Assembly: GCF_943193135.1 (NCBI RefSeq)
Contig: NZ_CALPCZ010000001.1
Location: 62,001 to 126,000, forward strand
Source: Odoribacter lunatus
Lineage (GTDB): Bacteria > Bacteroidota > Bacteroidia > Bacteroidales > Marinifilaceae
Direction of reading: 5' to 3'
Length of the DNA: 64,000 nt
Shown here: one piece after another, positions 17,772-26,615 of the stretch
How the letters are laid out: every line of letters begins with the position of its first letter
Numbering within the stretch: position 1 is the stretch's first letter
Notes under the pieces: generated by a model
The model's database searches: none
What the model was told of the DNA's origin: nothing
What the model saw: the letters and a program-made list of their open reading frames with translations, nothing else
Position numbers and translations under genes: made by a program

Positions 17772-18758
17772 ATGAAAGAATATAGTGTTGCTGTAATTAT
17801 TCCGACATTGAATGAAGAACGTTTTATTAAGCAATGTTTGGAATCTGTAGTTGCTCAGACTTTTCCATTTTCAGAGATGGATGTGATGGTAATAGATGGT
17901 GGGAGCCAAGATAGAACGAGAGAGATTGTGTCAGAAATGCAAAGTCGATATTTTAATATTAGATTTATCCATAATTCTAAGAGGATACAATCGGCTGCTT
18001 TTAACATAGGAGTAAAAGAGTCAGATGCTCTATATATTATCCGTCTTGATGCGCATGCTATATACAATTCTCGATATATAGAATTGTGTGTGAAACATCT
18101 TTCAGAACATGATGATTATGGAAATGTTGGGGGAACTTGGAATATTCAATCTCAAAATTCAAGTATTCAAGCAGAGGCGAACGCTATTCTTAACAAATTG
18201 TCTTTTGGAATAGGAGGAGCATCATTTAGAGTCGGAACAAAGGCGGGATTTGTTGATACTGTCCCTTTTGGGGCTTTTCATAGAAGAATTATAGAAGAAA
18301 TAGGAGAAATGCGTGAAGATCTTGCACGTGGTGAAGATAATGAGTATAATGCTCGAATTCGTAGGTATGGTTATAAGATTTATTTAGATCCTAATATTGT
18401 ATGTACCTATTTTGCACGGGGAACAATAAAGGGAAGTATGCAGCAAATGTATGCAAATGGAGTGTCTATCGGGAAGTTACTACATATTAGTCCTCGTTCT
18501 ATAGGTTTTCGACATTTAGTTCCATTGTGTTTTGTGGTATCGCTTGTTGGTATGAGTATATTGTCAATATTTTTTCCTATACTAAAGTGGATTGTTGTCG
18601 CAATACTTGTTTTTTATCTATTTGCTGCAATTGGAGCTACATTTTTTGCTTGTAGAAAGTATGGATATAAATATTTTCTGATACTTCCTATTTCATTTTT
18701 TTGTATTCATTGTTCTTATGGTTTGGGAACTATTAGTGGAATTATAAAGAATAAATAA
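17772..18758 (+). CDS. Glycosyltransferase family 2 with C-terminal membrane anchor
   Basis: A 328-residue transferase of the succinoglycan ExoA-like GT2 group: VAVIIPTLNEERFIKQCLES, MVIDGGSQDRTREIV, SAAFNIGV, LDAHAIY (the DxD equivalent), VPFGAFHRRIIEEIG and LARGEDNEYNARIRRYG. Three hydrophobic segments fill the last 80 residues (LVPLCFVVSLVGMSILSIFF and after), so it is membrane bound. It is the last gene of the contiguous AT-rich glycosyltransferase block; the DNA immediately downstream looks like a scar. Confidence 0.92.
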   Translation: MKEYSVAVIIPTLNEERFIKQCLESVVAQTFPFSEMDVMVIDGGSQDRTREIVSEMQSRYFNIRFIHNSKRIQSAAFNIGVKESDALYIIRLDAHAIYNSRYIELCVKHLSEHDDYGNVGGTWNIQSQNSSIQAEANAILNKLSFGIGGASFRVGTKAGFVDTVPFGAFHRRIIEEIGEMREDLARGEDNEYNARIRRYGYKIYLDPNIVCTYFARGTIKGSMQQMYANGVSIGKLLHISPRSIGFRHLVPLCFVVSLVGMSILSIFFPILKWIVVAILVFYLFAAIGATFFACRKYGYKYFLILPISFFCIHCSYGLGTISGIIKNK

Positions 18759-18767
18759 CTTCTTTTT

Positions 18768-18899
18768 ATGAAAGATACCTTTTTCTTTACCTGGCATTGA
18801 TGCAGAGGTGATTGCAGAAATGCAGGGAACTTAAGGCGAATGTCAGTTTGCAGGAGTATCTTTTTAGGTATAGACGAGGTAAGAATTTAAGGAGATTAA
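18768..18899 (+). pseudogene. Possible remnant of a decayed gene
   Basis: ATG at 18768 opens a frame that stops after 10 codons. The next frame reads SLPGIDAEVIAEMQ (from about 18784) and, one frame on, RELKANVSLQEYLFRYRRGK continues to a stop near 18900. Joined, these look protein-like, as if two small frameshifts broke a gene. I cannot name the parent family, and chance cannot be excluded over so short a stretch. Confidence 0.3.
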
Positions 18900-18969
18900 A
18901 TTAATTCAAAGAAGCTAAAATAGAGAAGTTGGTTTATTGGAATTTTTTGTAGAAAACAAAGGAGTTGGC

Positions 18970-19179
18970 ATGACACAGTTAATAGTAACTATAGAAAATT
19001 TGGAGTTGTTACCTGAATTGCAATGGGCGATTAAGATGCTGCGGGGTGTGAAAGATATTACTGTGTGCAGAACGACGGATATTCCTAATGAAACTACGAA
19101 GCAAGCTATAAAAGAATGGCAGGAGGGAAAGACTGTTAAATGCCGGGATTTTGAGGAATATCTGATGAAAGTAAGATGA
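18970..19179 (+). CDS. Small antitoxin-like protein without an adjacent toxin
   Basis: A 69-residue protein starting MTQLIVTIENLELLPELQWA; the ATG at 18970 has AAAGGAG eight bases upstream, so the longer TTG start at 18937 is rejected. The N-terminal beta strand, the AIKMLRGVKDI helix and the C-terminal EWQEGKTVKCRDFEEYL resemble RelB/DinJ-type or related Bacteroidales antitoxin-like proteins. No toxin gene follows; the next gene is an aminotransferase 189 bases away, and that gap holds nothing recognisable. It may be an orphan left after loss of its partner. Confidence 0.55.
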   Translation: MTQLIVTIENLELLPELQWAIKMLRGVKDITVCRTTDIPNETTKQAIKEWQEGKTVKCRDFEEYLMKVR

Positions 19180-19368
19180 TGACTTATTCGATAGAATTTA
19201 CTCATTAGTATTTAAAGGATTGTGACGTTGGTTCGTACCGGAACCCATTCGGATTTGTTTTAATGCTCTTATTTCGCTTTTTAATTGATATTATCTATTT
19301 ATAGACTGAGAATGTTCTGTATTTCTCAGGTAATTTCAGTTTTATAGTATTACATTAATCAAGTATTT

Positions 19369-20568
19369 ATGAGAAATGTTCCATTTTCTCCCCCCGATAT
19401 AACGGAGGCGGAGATTGCGGAGGTATGCGATGCCTTGCGGTCCGGATGGATTACAACCGGTCCCCGGACTAAAGAGTTTGAGAGGTTGATTGCGATGTGT
19501 TGCCAGACACGTACTGCGGTGTGTCTAAATTCGGCGACAGCTTGTATGGAGCTTATTTTACGGGTGTTGGGGGTGGGACCCGGTGATGAAGTGATTACTT
19601 CTGCTTATACATATACTGCGACGGCGAGTGTTACTTGTCATGTGGGCGCTAAGGTGGTGTTGGTGGATACTGCACCCGGTTCGTTTGAGATGGATTACGA
19701 TAAGTTGGCGGATGCTATTACAGAACGAACGAAAGTGATTATTCCTGTGGATTTGGGCGGTGTGGTTTGTAACTATGGCAAGGTGTTTGCTGCCGTGGAA
19801 AATAAGCGTTCCCTGTTTCGCCCGGCTAATGAGATACAGAAGGCTTTTGGGCGGGTGATTGTTCTGGCGGATGCGGCCCATGCGTTTGGAGCGCAGTGGC
19901 ATGGAAAGATGTGTGGGGAGATTGCGGATTTTACTTCTTTTTCATTTCATGCGGTGAAGAACCTGACGACAGCAGAGGGGGGAGCTTTGACCTGGCTTCC
20001 TATTCCGGGGATAGAGGATGAATGGTTGTATAAGCAGTTTCAATTGTTGTCGCTTCATGGGCAGAATAAGGATGCATTGGCGAAAACGAAGCTCGGAGCG
20101 TGGGAGTATGATATTGTGGCGCCTAATTTTAAGTGTAATATGACTGATCTTATGGCAGGACTCGGTTTGGCGCAATTGAAACGCTATCCGGAGTTGTTGT
20201 GGCGTCGCAGGCAGATTATCGGGCGGTATAATGAGGCGCTGAAAGATTGCCATGTGCAGGTGCTTGACCATTACGGTGACGATCATTCTTCCAGCGGGCA
20301 TTTGTATTTGGTGCGATTGCTGGGGAAAGATGTGCGGGAACGCAATGCTGTGATAGAAGAAATGGCGGCACGGGGTATTGCCTGCAATGTACATTACAAG
20401 CCTCTGCCGATGATGACGGCCTACAAGGCTCTCGGTTTCGATATTGCGGATTTCCCGAATGCTTATGATCAATACCGCAATGAGGTTACTCTTCCTTTGC
20501 ATACCTGCCTGAGTGATGACGATGTGAATTATGTCATCTCTAATTTTGTAGATATTATCTCAAAGTAA
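19369..20568 (+). CDS. DegT/DnrJ/EryC1 sugar aminotransferase
   Basis: A 399-residue PLP enzyme that transaminates a nucleotide-linked keto sugar to an amino sugar. Visible are SGWITTGPRTKEFE near the start, the cofactor region SAYTYTATASV, VDLGGVVCNY, LADAAHAFGA and SFHAVKNLTTAEGGAL, in which the Lys forms the Schiff base. The end HYKPLPMMTAY is also typical. It is followed after 7 bases by the initiating transferase; this pair commonly closes Bacteroidales capsule loci, where the product (for example a UDP-4-amino sugar) is the first sugar. The gene is more GC-rich than those before it. Confidence 0.93.
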   Translation: MRNVPFSPPDITEAEIAEVCDALRSGWITTGPRTKEFERLIAMCCQTRTAVCLNSATACMELILRVLGVGPGDEVITSAYTYTATASVTCHVGAKVVLVDTAPGSFEMDYDKLADAITERTKVIIPVDLGGVVCNYGKVFAAVENKRSLFRPANEIQKAFGRVIVLADAAHAFGAQWHGKMCGEIADFTSFSFHAVKNLTTAEGGALTWLPIPGIEDEWLYKQFQLLSLHGQNKDALAKTKLGAWEYDIVAPNFKCNMTDLMAGLGLAQLKRYPELLWRRRQIIGRYNEALKDCHVQVLDHYGDDHSSSGHLYLVRLLGKDVRERNAVIEEMAARGIACNVHYKPLPMMTAYKALGFDIADFPNAYDQYRNEVTLPLHTCLSDDDVNYVISNFVDIISK

Positions 20569-20575
20569 TTTTTTC

Positions 20576-21166
20576 TTGAAACGTGTTTTCGATGTATTGG
20601 CGAGCGGTCTGGGACTGCTTGCTCTCAGTCCTGTATTCCTGATATTGGGCATTTGGATTAAGTCGGATTCCAGAGGACCGGTGTTCTACCGTCAGGTACG
20701 GGTGGGACGTTATAACCGGGATTTCCGGTTGTTTAAATTCCGTTCGATGCGTGTGGGATCTGATAAAAAGGGACTTATTACGGTCGGAGGACGGGACCCG
20801 CGGGTGACACGTTCGGGGTATTTTATCCGGAAATACAAACTGGATGAGTTGCCTCAACTGATTAATGTGTTCCGGGGGGATATGAGTTTGGTGGGACCGC
20901 GTCCGGAAGTGCGGAAATATGTGGAGATGTATACTTCGGAACAGTTGCATGTATTGGACGTCCGTCCGGGGATAACGGATATGGCTTCAATACGTTATCG
21001 GAATGAGAATGAATTGCTGGCGGAGGCGGAAGATCCGGAGGCATTTTATGTGAATGTTGTTATGCCGGATAAGTTGAAGATTAATCTGGAGTATGTTGCC
21101 AAGCATTCGTTCGGGTTTGATATGAGGCTGATTTTTAAGACGATTATGGAAGTTATTTTGAAATGA
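20576..21166 (+). CDS. Initiating sugar-phosphate transferase (PglC/WcaJ catalytic domain type)
   Basis: A 196-residue monotopic phosphoglycosyl transferase that moves sugar-1-phosphate to undecaprenyl phosphate and so starts repeat-unit synthesis. It has the re-entrant helix VFDVLASGLGLLALSPVFL, then GPVFYRQVRVGR, FKFRSMRVG, KYKLDELPQLINVFRGDMS (Asp-Glu catalytic pair) and LVGPRPEV. The length is that of the catalytic core without the N-terminal membrane domain. The first possible start is TTG at 20576; no ATG occurs between it and the in-frame stop at 20549. It is the last sizeable gene before the terminator at 21268. Confidence 0.93.
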   Translation: MKRVFDVLASGLGLLALSPVFLILGIWIKSDSRGPVFYRQVRVGRYNRDFRLFKFRSMRVGSDKKGLITVGGRDPRVTRSGYFIRKYKLDELPQLINVFRGDMSLVGPRPEVRKYVEMYTSEQLHVLDVRPGITDMASIRYRNENELLAEAEDPEAFYVNVVMPDKLKINLEYVAKHSFGFDMRLIFKTIMEVILK

Positions 21167-21243
21167 GCGTGAGGAAAGTATTGCGGGCGATAGGGAAGGT
21201 GTTGCTGTTCCTGTTGGTGCCCCGGTGGTGTTTGTGGGAGTGA
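21163..21243 (+). CDS. Possible 26-residue membrane peptide coupled to the sugar transferase
   Basis: ATG at 21163 overlaps the TGA of the sugar transferase (ATGA). The peptide reads MSVRKVLRAIG then a hydrophobic run KVLLFLLVP and ends RWCLWE: a basic head, a short hydrophobic part and aromatic residues at the interface. It stops 25 bases before the terminator hairpin. The size is too small to prove coding by eye; ribosome profiling or conservation would decide. Confidence 0.35.
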   Translation: MSVRKVLRAIGKVLLFLLVPRWCLWE

Positions 21244-21267
21244 GCCGGCAAGGACTCGGTCGGTACA

Positions 21268-21304
21268 GGGGACGATGATTTTTTATAATCATCGTCCCCT
21301 TTTT
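21268..21304 (+). terminator. Strong intrinsic terminator ending the polysaccharide transcript
   Basis: A perfect 13-bp stem (GGGGACGATGATT with AATCATCGTCCCC), 6-base loop and five T directly after. It separates the flippase-to-sugar-transferase unit from the rfb operon. Confidence 0.95.
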
Positions 21305-21334
21305 GGGTTTTATCGGGAGAAAAATGGGGGCGGG

Positions 21335-21365
21335 TTGAAAAAGTAACGGAGAATGTGTACATTTG
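21335..21365 (+). promoter_or_regulatory. Promoter of the rfb operon
   Basis: TTG (21335-21337), 20-base spacer, TACATTTG (21358-21365), 25 bases before the rfbA ATG. It lies just after the terminator at 21268, so rhamnose synthesis is transcribed separately. Confidence 0.8.
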
Positions 21366-21390
21366 CAAGAATTTATAAGTGTTGCAGAAA

Positions 21391-22284
21391 ATGAAAGGTA
21401 TCGTTTTGGCCGGAGGTACGGGAACGCGCTTGTTTCCCATGACGAAGGGGGTTTCCAAGCAATTGCTGCCGGTGTATGACAAGCCGATGATTTATTATCC
21501 GGTTTCCGTCCTGATGTTGGCGGGAATCCGGGAGATACTGATAATTTCTACGCCGCAGGATTTGCCGGGGTTCCGGCGCTTGCTGGGGGACGGGGCGGAT
21601 TACGGCGTGCGTTTCGAGTATGCGGAGCAGCCCCGGCCGGAAGGACTGGCACAGGCTTTTTTGATAGGGAAGTCGTTTATCGGAGAGGAGGATGTCTGTT
21701 TGGTGCTGGGGGATAATGTTTTTTACGGACAGTCGTTTACGTCGATGCTGGAAAAGGCAGTGAAGACGGTGGAGGAAGAGCGGAAGGCGTCTGTGTTCGG
21801 CTATTGGGTGCGCGATCCGGAGCGTTACGGCGTGGCGGAGTTTGATGAGGCGGGGAATGTGTTGAGTATCGAGGAGAAGCCGTTGCAGCCGAAGTCCAAT
21901 TATGCGGTGGTGGGGCTTTATTTCTACCCGAATGCGGTGGTGAAAGCGGCGGAAGGGGTGCGGCCTTCGGAACGCGGCGAGCTGGAGATTACAAGCGTGA
22001 ACCGCTATTTTCTGGAGAAGGGATGGCTGAAGGTGCAGGTGCTGGGGCGCGGTTTTGCGTGGTTGGATACGGGGACGCACGATTCGTTGTCGGAGGCTTC
22101 TACTTTTGTGGAGGTGATAGAGAAAAGACAGGGACTGAAGATCGCCTGTCTGGAGGAGATCGCTTTGCGGAAGGGCTGGATCGGTCCGGCGAAGATGCGG
22201 GAGCTGGCGCAGCCGATGCTGGGCAATCAGTACGGGCGTTATTTGGTGGACCTGGCGGCGGAATTTGAAAAGAAAAGGAATTGA
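21391..22284 (+). CDS. rfbA: Glucose-1-phosphate thymidylyltransferase
   Basis: A 297-residue enzyme that makes dTDP-glucose from glucose 1-phosphate and dTTP, the first step to dTDP-L-rhamnose. Start at the ATG ([18 protein letters not shown]); the GTG at 21379 is in frame but less likely. Landmarks are the GGTGTRL signature, [46 protein letters not shown] and [10 protein letters not shown]. First gene of a plus-strand operon in the order A-C-D-B. It is much more GC-rich than the glycosyltransferase block. Confidence 0.97.
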   Translation: MKGIVLAGGTGTRLFPMTKGVSKQLLPVYDKPMIYYPVSVLMLAGIREILIISTPQDLPGFRRLLGDGADYGVRFEYAEQPRPEGLAQAFLIGKSFIGEEDVCLVLGDNVFYGQSFTSMLEKAVKTVEEERKASVFGYWVRDPERYGVAEFDEAGNVLSIEEKPLQPKSNYAVVGLYFYPNAVVKAAEGVRPSERGELEITSVNRYFLEKGWLKVQVLGRGFAWLDTGTHDSLSEASTFVEVIEKRQGLKIACLEEIALRKGWIGPAKMRELAQPMLGNQYGRYLVDLAAEFEKKRN

Positions 22285-22290
22285 GCGGAT

Positions 22291-22848
22291 ATGAGTACGG
22301 GTGTTTTGGAGACGGAAATAGCGGGGGTTTTTGTTGTGGAGCCCCGGGTTTTCGAGGACAGCAGAGGCTATTTTTTCGAGAGTTTTTCCCAGCGGCGTTT
22401 CGAGGAGACGGTCGGGAAAACGGTTTTCGTGCAGGATAACGAGTCCAGATCGTCTTACGGAGTCGTCCGCGGGCTGCATTATCAGTTGCCGCCGTATGCC
22501 CAGGCGAAGCTGGTCCGGGCTGTCAGGGGGCGGATATGGGATGTGGCGGTGGATTTACGCAGGGGGTCGGCTACTTTCGGCAGGTATGTCGGCGTGGAGC
22601 TGACGGAGGAGAATAAGCGGCAGTTCTTCATACCCCGGGGATTTGCCCACGGGTTCGCAGTGTTGAGCGGGGAGGCCATTGTGCAGTACAAGTGCGACGC
22701 TTATTATGAGCCGCAGGCGGAGGGGGGGATCCGTTTCGATGATCCGGAGCTGGCTATCGACTGGAGAATTCCGCGGGAGGAAATGGTTTTGTCGCCGAAG
22801 GATCTGAACCGTCCCGGTCTGCGGGATGCGTATGTATTCGATGTGTAA
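22291..22848 (+). CDS. rfbC: dTDP-4-dehydrorhamnose 3,5-epimerase
   Basis: A 185-residue cupin epimerase, third step of dTDP-rhamnose synthesis. It shows VFEDSRGYFFESF, QDNESRSSYGVVRGLHYQ with the catalytic His, RGRIWDVAVDLRRGSATFG and IPRGFAHGFAVLSGEA. It starts 6 bases after the rfbA stop and ends 10 bases before rfbD. Length is typical. Confidence 0.97.
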   Translation: MSTGVLETEIAGVFVVEPRVFEDSRGYFFESFSQRRFEETVGKTVFVQDNESRSSYGVVRGLHYQLPPYAQAKLVRAVRGRIWDVAVDLRRGSATFGRYVGVELTEENKRQFFIPRGFAHGFAVLSGEAIVQYKCDAYYEPQAEGGIRFDDPELAIDWRIPREEMVLSPKDLNRPGLRDAYVFDV

Positions 22849-22858
22849 TTTGTGAGTT

Positions 22859-23719
22859 ATGAATATATTGGTTACCGGAGCCGGCGGACAGTTGGGAAGC
22901 GAGTTGAGGAAGATCGGGTTTTCCCCGTTGGACGAGGTGTTTTTTACGGATGTGGCGGAGCTGGATATTACGGACAGGAAGGCGGTGGAAAACTATGTAA
23001 GCCGGAATGAGATAGACACGATTGTGAATTGTGCCGCTTATACGGCGGTGGACAAGGCGGAGGAGGAACCGGAGAAGGCGGAGCTGGTCAATGTGAAGGC
23101 GGTGGAGAATCTGGCGGAGGTGGCGGAGAAGGAGGGGTGTCTGCTGGTGCATGTCTCGACGGATTATGTTTTTGACGGGACGGCTTCGGAGCCTTATACG
23201 GAGAAGAGTCCGGTGAATCCGCAGACGGTGTACGGACGTACGAAGCTGGCAGGGGAGCGGGCGATCAGGAAGTCGGGATGTCTGGCGATAATCGTGCGCA
23301 CCGCCTGGCTGTATTCGGAATTCGGCGGTAATTTTATGAAAACGATGCTGCGTCTGGCGGGGGAGAAGGGAGAGCTGCATGTCGTGTGCGATCAGGTGGG
23401 GACTCCCACTTATGCAGCGGATTTGGCGGCAGCGATCGTGCATATGCTGGCGGATGAGAGCGTGGCGGACAAGACGGGGATTTATCATTTTTCCAATGAG
23501 GGAATTTGTTCGTGGTGCGATTTTGCCCGGGAGATCATGCGGTTGAGCGGGAATAAATGTACCGTGAACGGGATAACGACGGCGGAGTATCCGGCGAAGG
23601 CGCACCGCCCTGCTTATTCGGTGCTGGACAAGACGAAGATTAAGCAGACTTTCGGGGTGGCGGTGCCGGAATGGAGGGAGGCGCTGGAGAGGATGATGAG
23701 GACGAGGGATGAGGTGTAA
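22859..23719 (+). CDS. rfbD: dTDP-4-dehydrorhamnose reductase
   Basis: A 286-residue NAD(P)H-dependent SDR enzyme for the last step to dTDP-L-rhamnose. Rossmann motif VTGAGGQLGSEL at the start, then VNCAAYTAVDKAEEEPE, HVSTDYVFDG, the YGRTKLAGE catalytic Tyr-x-x-x-Lys, and RTAWLYSEFGGNF. Third in the operon, 17 bases before rfbB. Confidence 0.97.
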   Translation: MNILVTGAGGQLGSELRKIGFSPLDEVFFTDVAELDITDRKAVENYVSRNEIDTIVNCAAYTAVDKAEEEPEKAELVNVKAVENLAEVAEKEGCLLVHVSTDYVFDGTASEPYTEKSPVNPQTVYGRTKLAGERAIRKSGCLAIIVRTAWLYSEFGGNFMKTMLRLAGEKGELHVVCDQVGTPTYAADLAAAIVHMLADESVADKTGIYHFSNEGICSWCDFAREIMRLSGNKCTVNGITTAEYPAKAHRPAYSVLDKTKIKQTFGVAVPEWREALERMMRTRDEV

Positions 23720-23736
23720 ATGCAATTTCAGGAGAT

Positions 23737-24795
23737 ATGAAGAATATATTGGTTACCGGAGGGGCGGGGTTTATCGGCTCCCATTTGGTCCGCCTGCTGG
23801 TGAATAAGTATCCGGAGTACCGGATTGTGAATCTGGACAAGCTGACGTATGCGGGGAACCTGGTGAATCTGCGGGATGTGGAAGGGTGTCCGAATTATGT
23901 GTTCGTGAAGGCGGATATCTGTGATTTTCCGGCGGTGCAGCGGATTTTTGAGGAGTATGAGGTGGACGGGGTGATACATCTGGCGGCGGAGACGCATGTG
24001 GATCGTTCTATCAGGGATCCGTTCGCTTTTGCCCGGACGAATGTGATGGGTACGCTGACGCTGTTGCAGGCGGCGAAGTCGATATGGGAGGGAAATTATG
24101 ACGGTAAACTGTTTTACCATGTCTCTACAGACGAGGTGTATGGGTCGCTGTCTGTGGACGGGGGCTTTTTTACGGAGAGGAGCAAGTACGACCCCCATTC
24201 TCCCTATTCGGCTTCCAAGGCTTCGTCCGACCATTTCGTGCGGGCTTACCATGATACGTACGGTCTGCCTGTGAAAATCTCCAACTGTTCGAATAATTAC
24301 GGGGCGTATCAGTTCCCGGAGAAGCTGATCCCGTTGTTTGTCAACAATATCCGTCATAACAGGCCGTTGCCGGTGTACGGGAAGGGCGAGAATGTGCGGG
24401 ACTGGCTTTATGTGGAGGACCATGCCCGGGCGATCGATTTGATTTTCCATAAGGGAAAGGTCGGAGAGACGTATAATATCGGCGGTTTCAACGAGTGGAG
24501 AAACATCGATCTGGTCAAAGTCGTTGTTCGGGTTACCGACCGTTTACTGGGACGTCCGGAGGGGGCTTCATTGTCGCTGATTACGTATGTTACGGACCGG
24601 GCTGGTCACGATGTGCGCTATGCCATAGATTCCACGAAGCTGAAGGAGGAGCTGGGATGGGAACCTTCGTTGCAGTTCGAGGAGGGAATCGAGAAAACCG
24701 TGAAGTGGTATCTGGAGAATCAGGAGTGGCTGGACGGCGTGACGAGCGGGGAGTATGAGAAGTATTACGAGAATATGTATGGGGGGAGAAGTTGA
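23737..24795 (+). CDS. rfbB: dTDP-glucose 4,6-dehydratase
   Basis: A 352-residue extended SDR enzyme, second step of the dTDP-rhamnose pathway. It shows VTGGAGFIGSHLVRLL, LDKLTYAGNLVNL, HLAAETHVDRSI, HVSTDEVYGSL, SPYSASKASSDH (Tyr-x-x-x-Lys) and NCSNNYGAYQFPEKLIP. It is last in the operon, so gene order is A-C-D-B. No terminator hairpin was found between it and the ABC-F gene; the gap holds a C-free repetitive tract instead. Confidence 0.97.
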   Translation: MKNILVTGGAGFIGSHLVRLLVNKYPEYRIVNLDKLTYAGNLVNLRDVEGCPNYVFVKADICDFPAVQRIFEEYEVDGVIHLAAETHVDRSIRDPFAFARTNVMGTLTLLQAAKSIWEGNYDGKLFYHVSTDEVYGSLSVDGGFFTERSKYDPHSPYSASKASSDHFVRAYHDTYGLPVKISNCSNNYGAYQFPEKLIPLFVNNIRHNRPLPVYGKGENVRDWLYVEDHARAIDLIFHKGKVGETYNIGGFNEWRNIDLVKVVVRVTDRLLGRPEGASLSLITYVTDRAGHDVRYAIDSTKLKEELGWEPSLQFEEGIEKTVKWYLENQEWLDGVTSGEYEKYYENMYGGRS

Positions 24796-24860
24796 AAAGG
24801 GTAAAAAAGTTGAAGGGTAAAAAAGTTGAAAGGGTTGAAAAGGTTGAAAAGGTTGAAGGG

Positions 24861-24873
<13 letters not shown>
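24792..24873 (+). repeat. C-free purine-rich degenerate repeat
   Basis: About 80 bases contain no C on the plus strand and consist of irregular copies of GTTGAAAAGG and GGGTAAAAAA units with a period of about 8-10. The tract joins the end of rfbB to the promoter of the ABC-F gene and supplies several TTG triplets that could act as -33 elements. Confidence 0.7.
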
Positions 24874-26567
<1,694 letters not shown>

Positions 26568-26615
26568 TCTTGTCTTTGTTACATTGATGAAGTGAAATAA
26601 AATTTAATATAAAAT

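Noticed and set aside
21373-22479. Open frame of 368 codons opposite rfbA and rfbC
   Set aside because: Spans two real genes on the other strand and is rich in His, Arg and Gln; a shadow.
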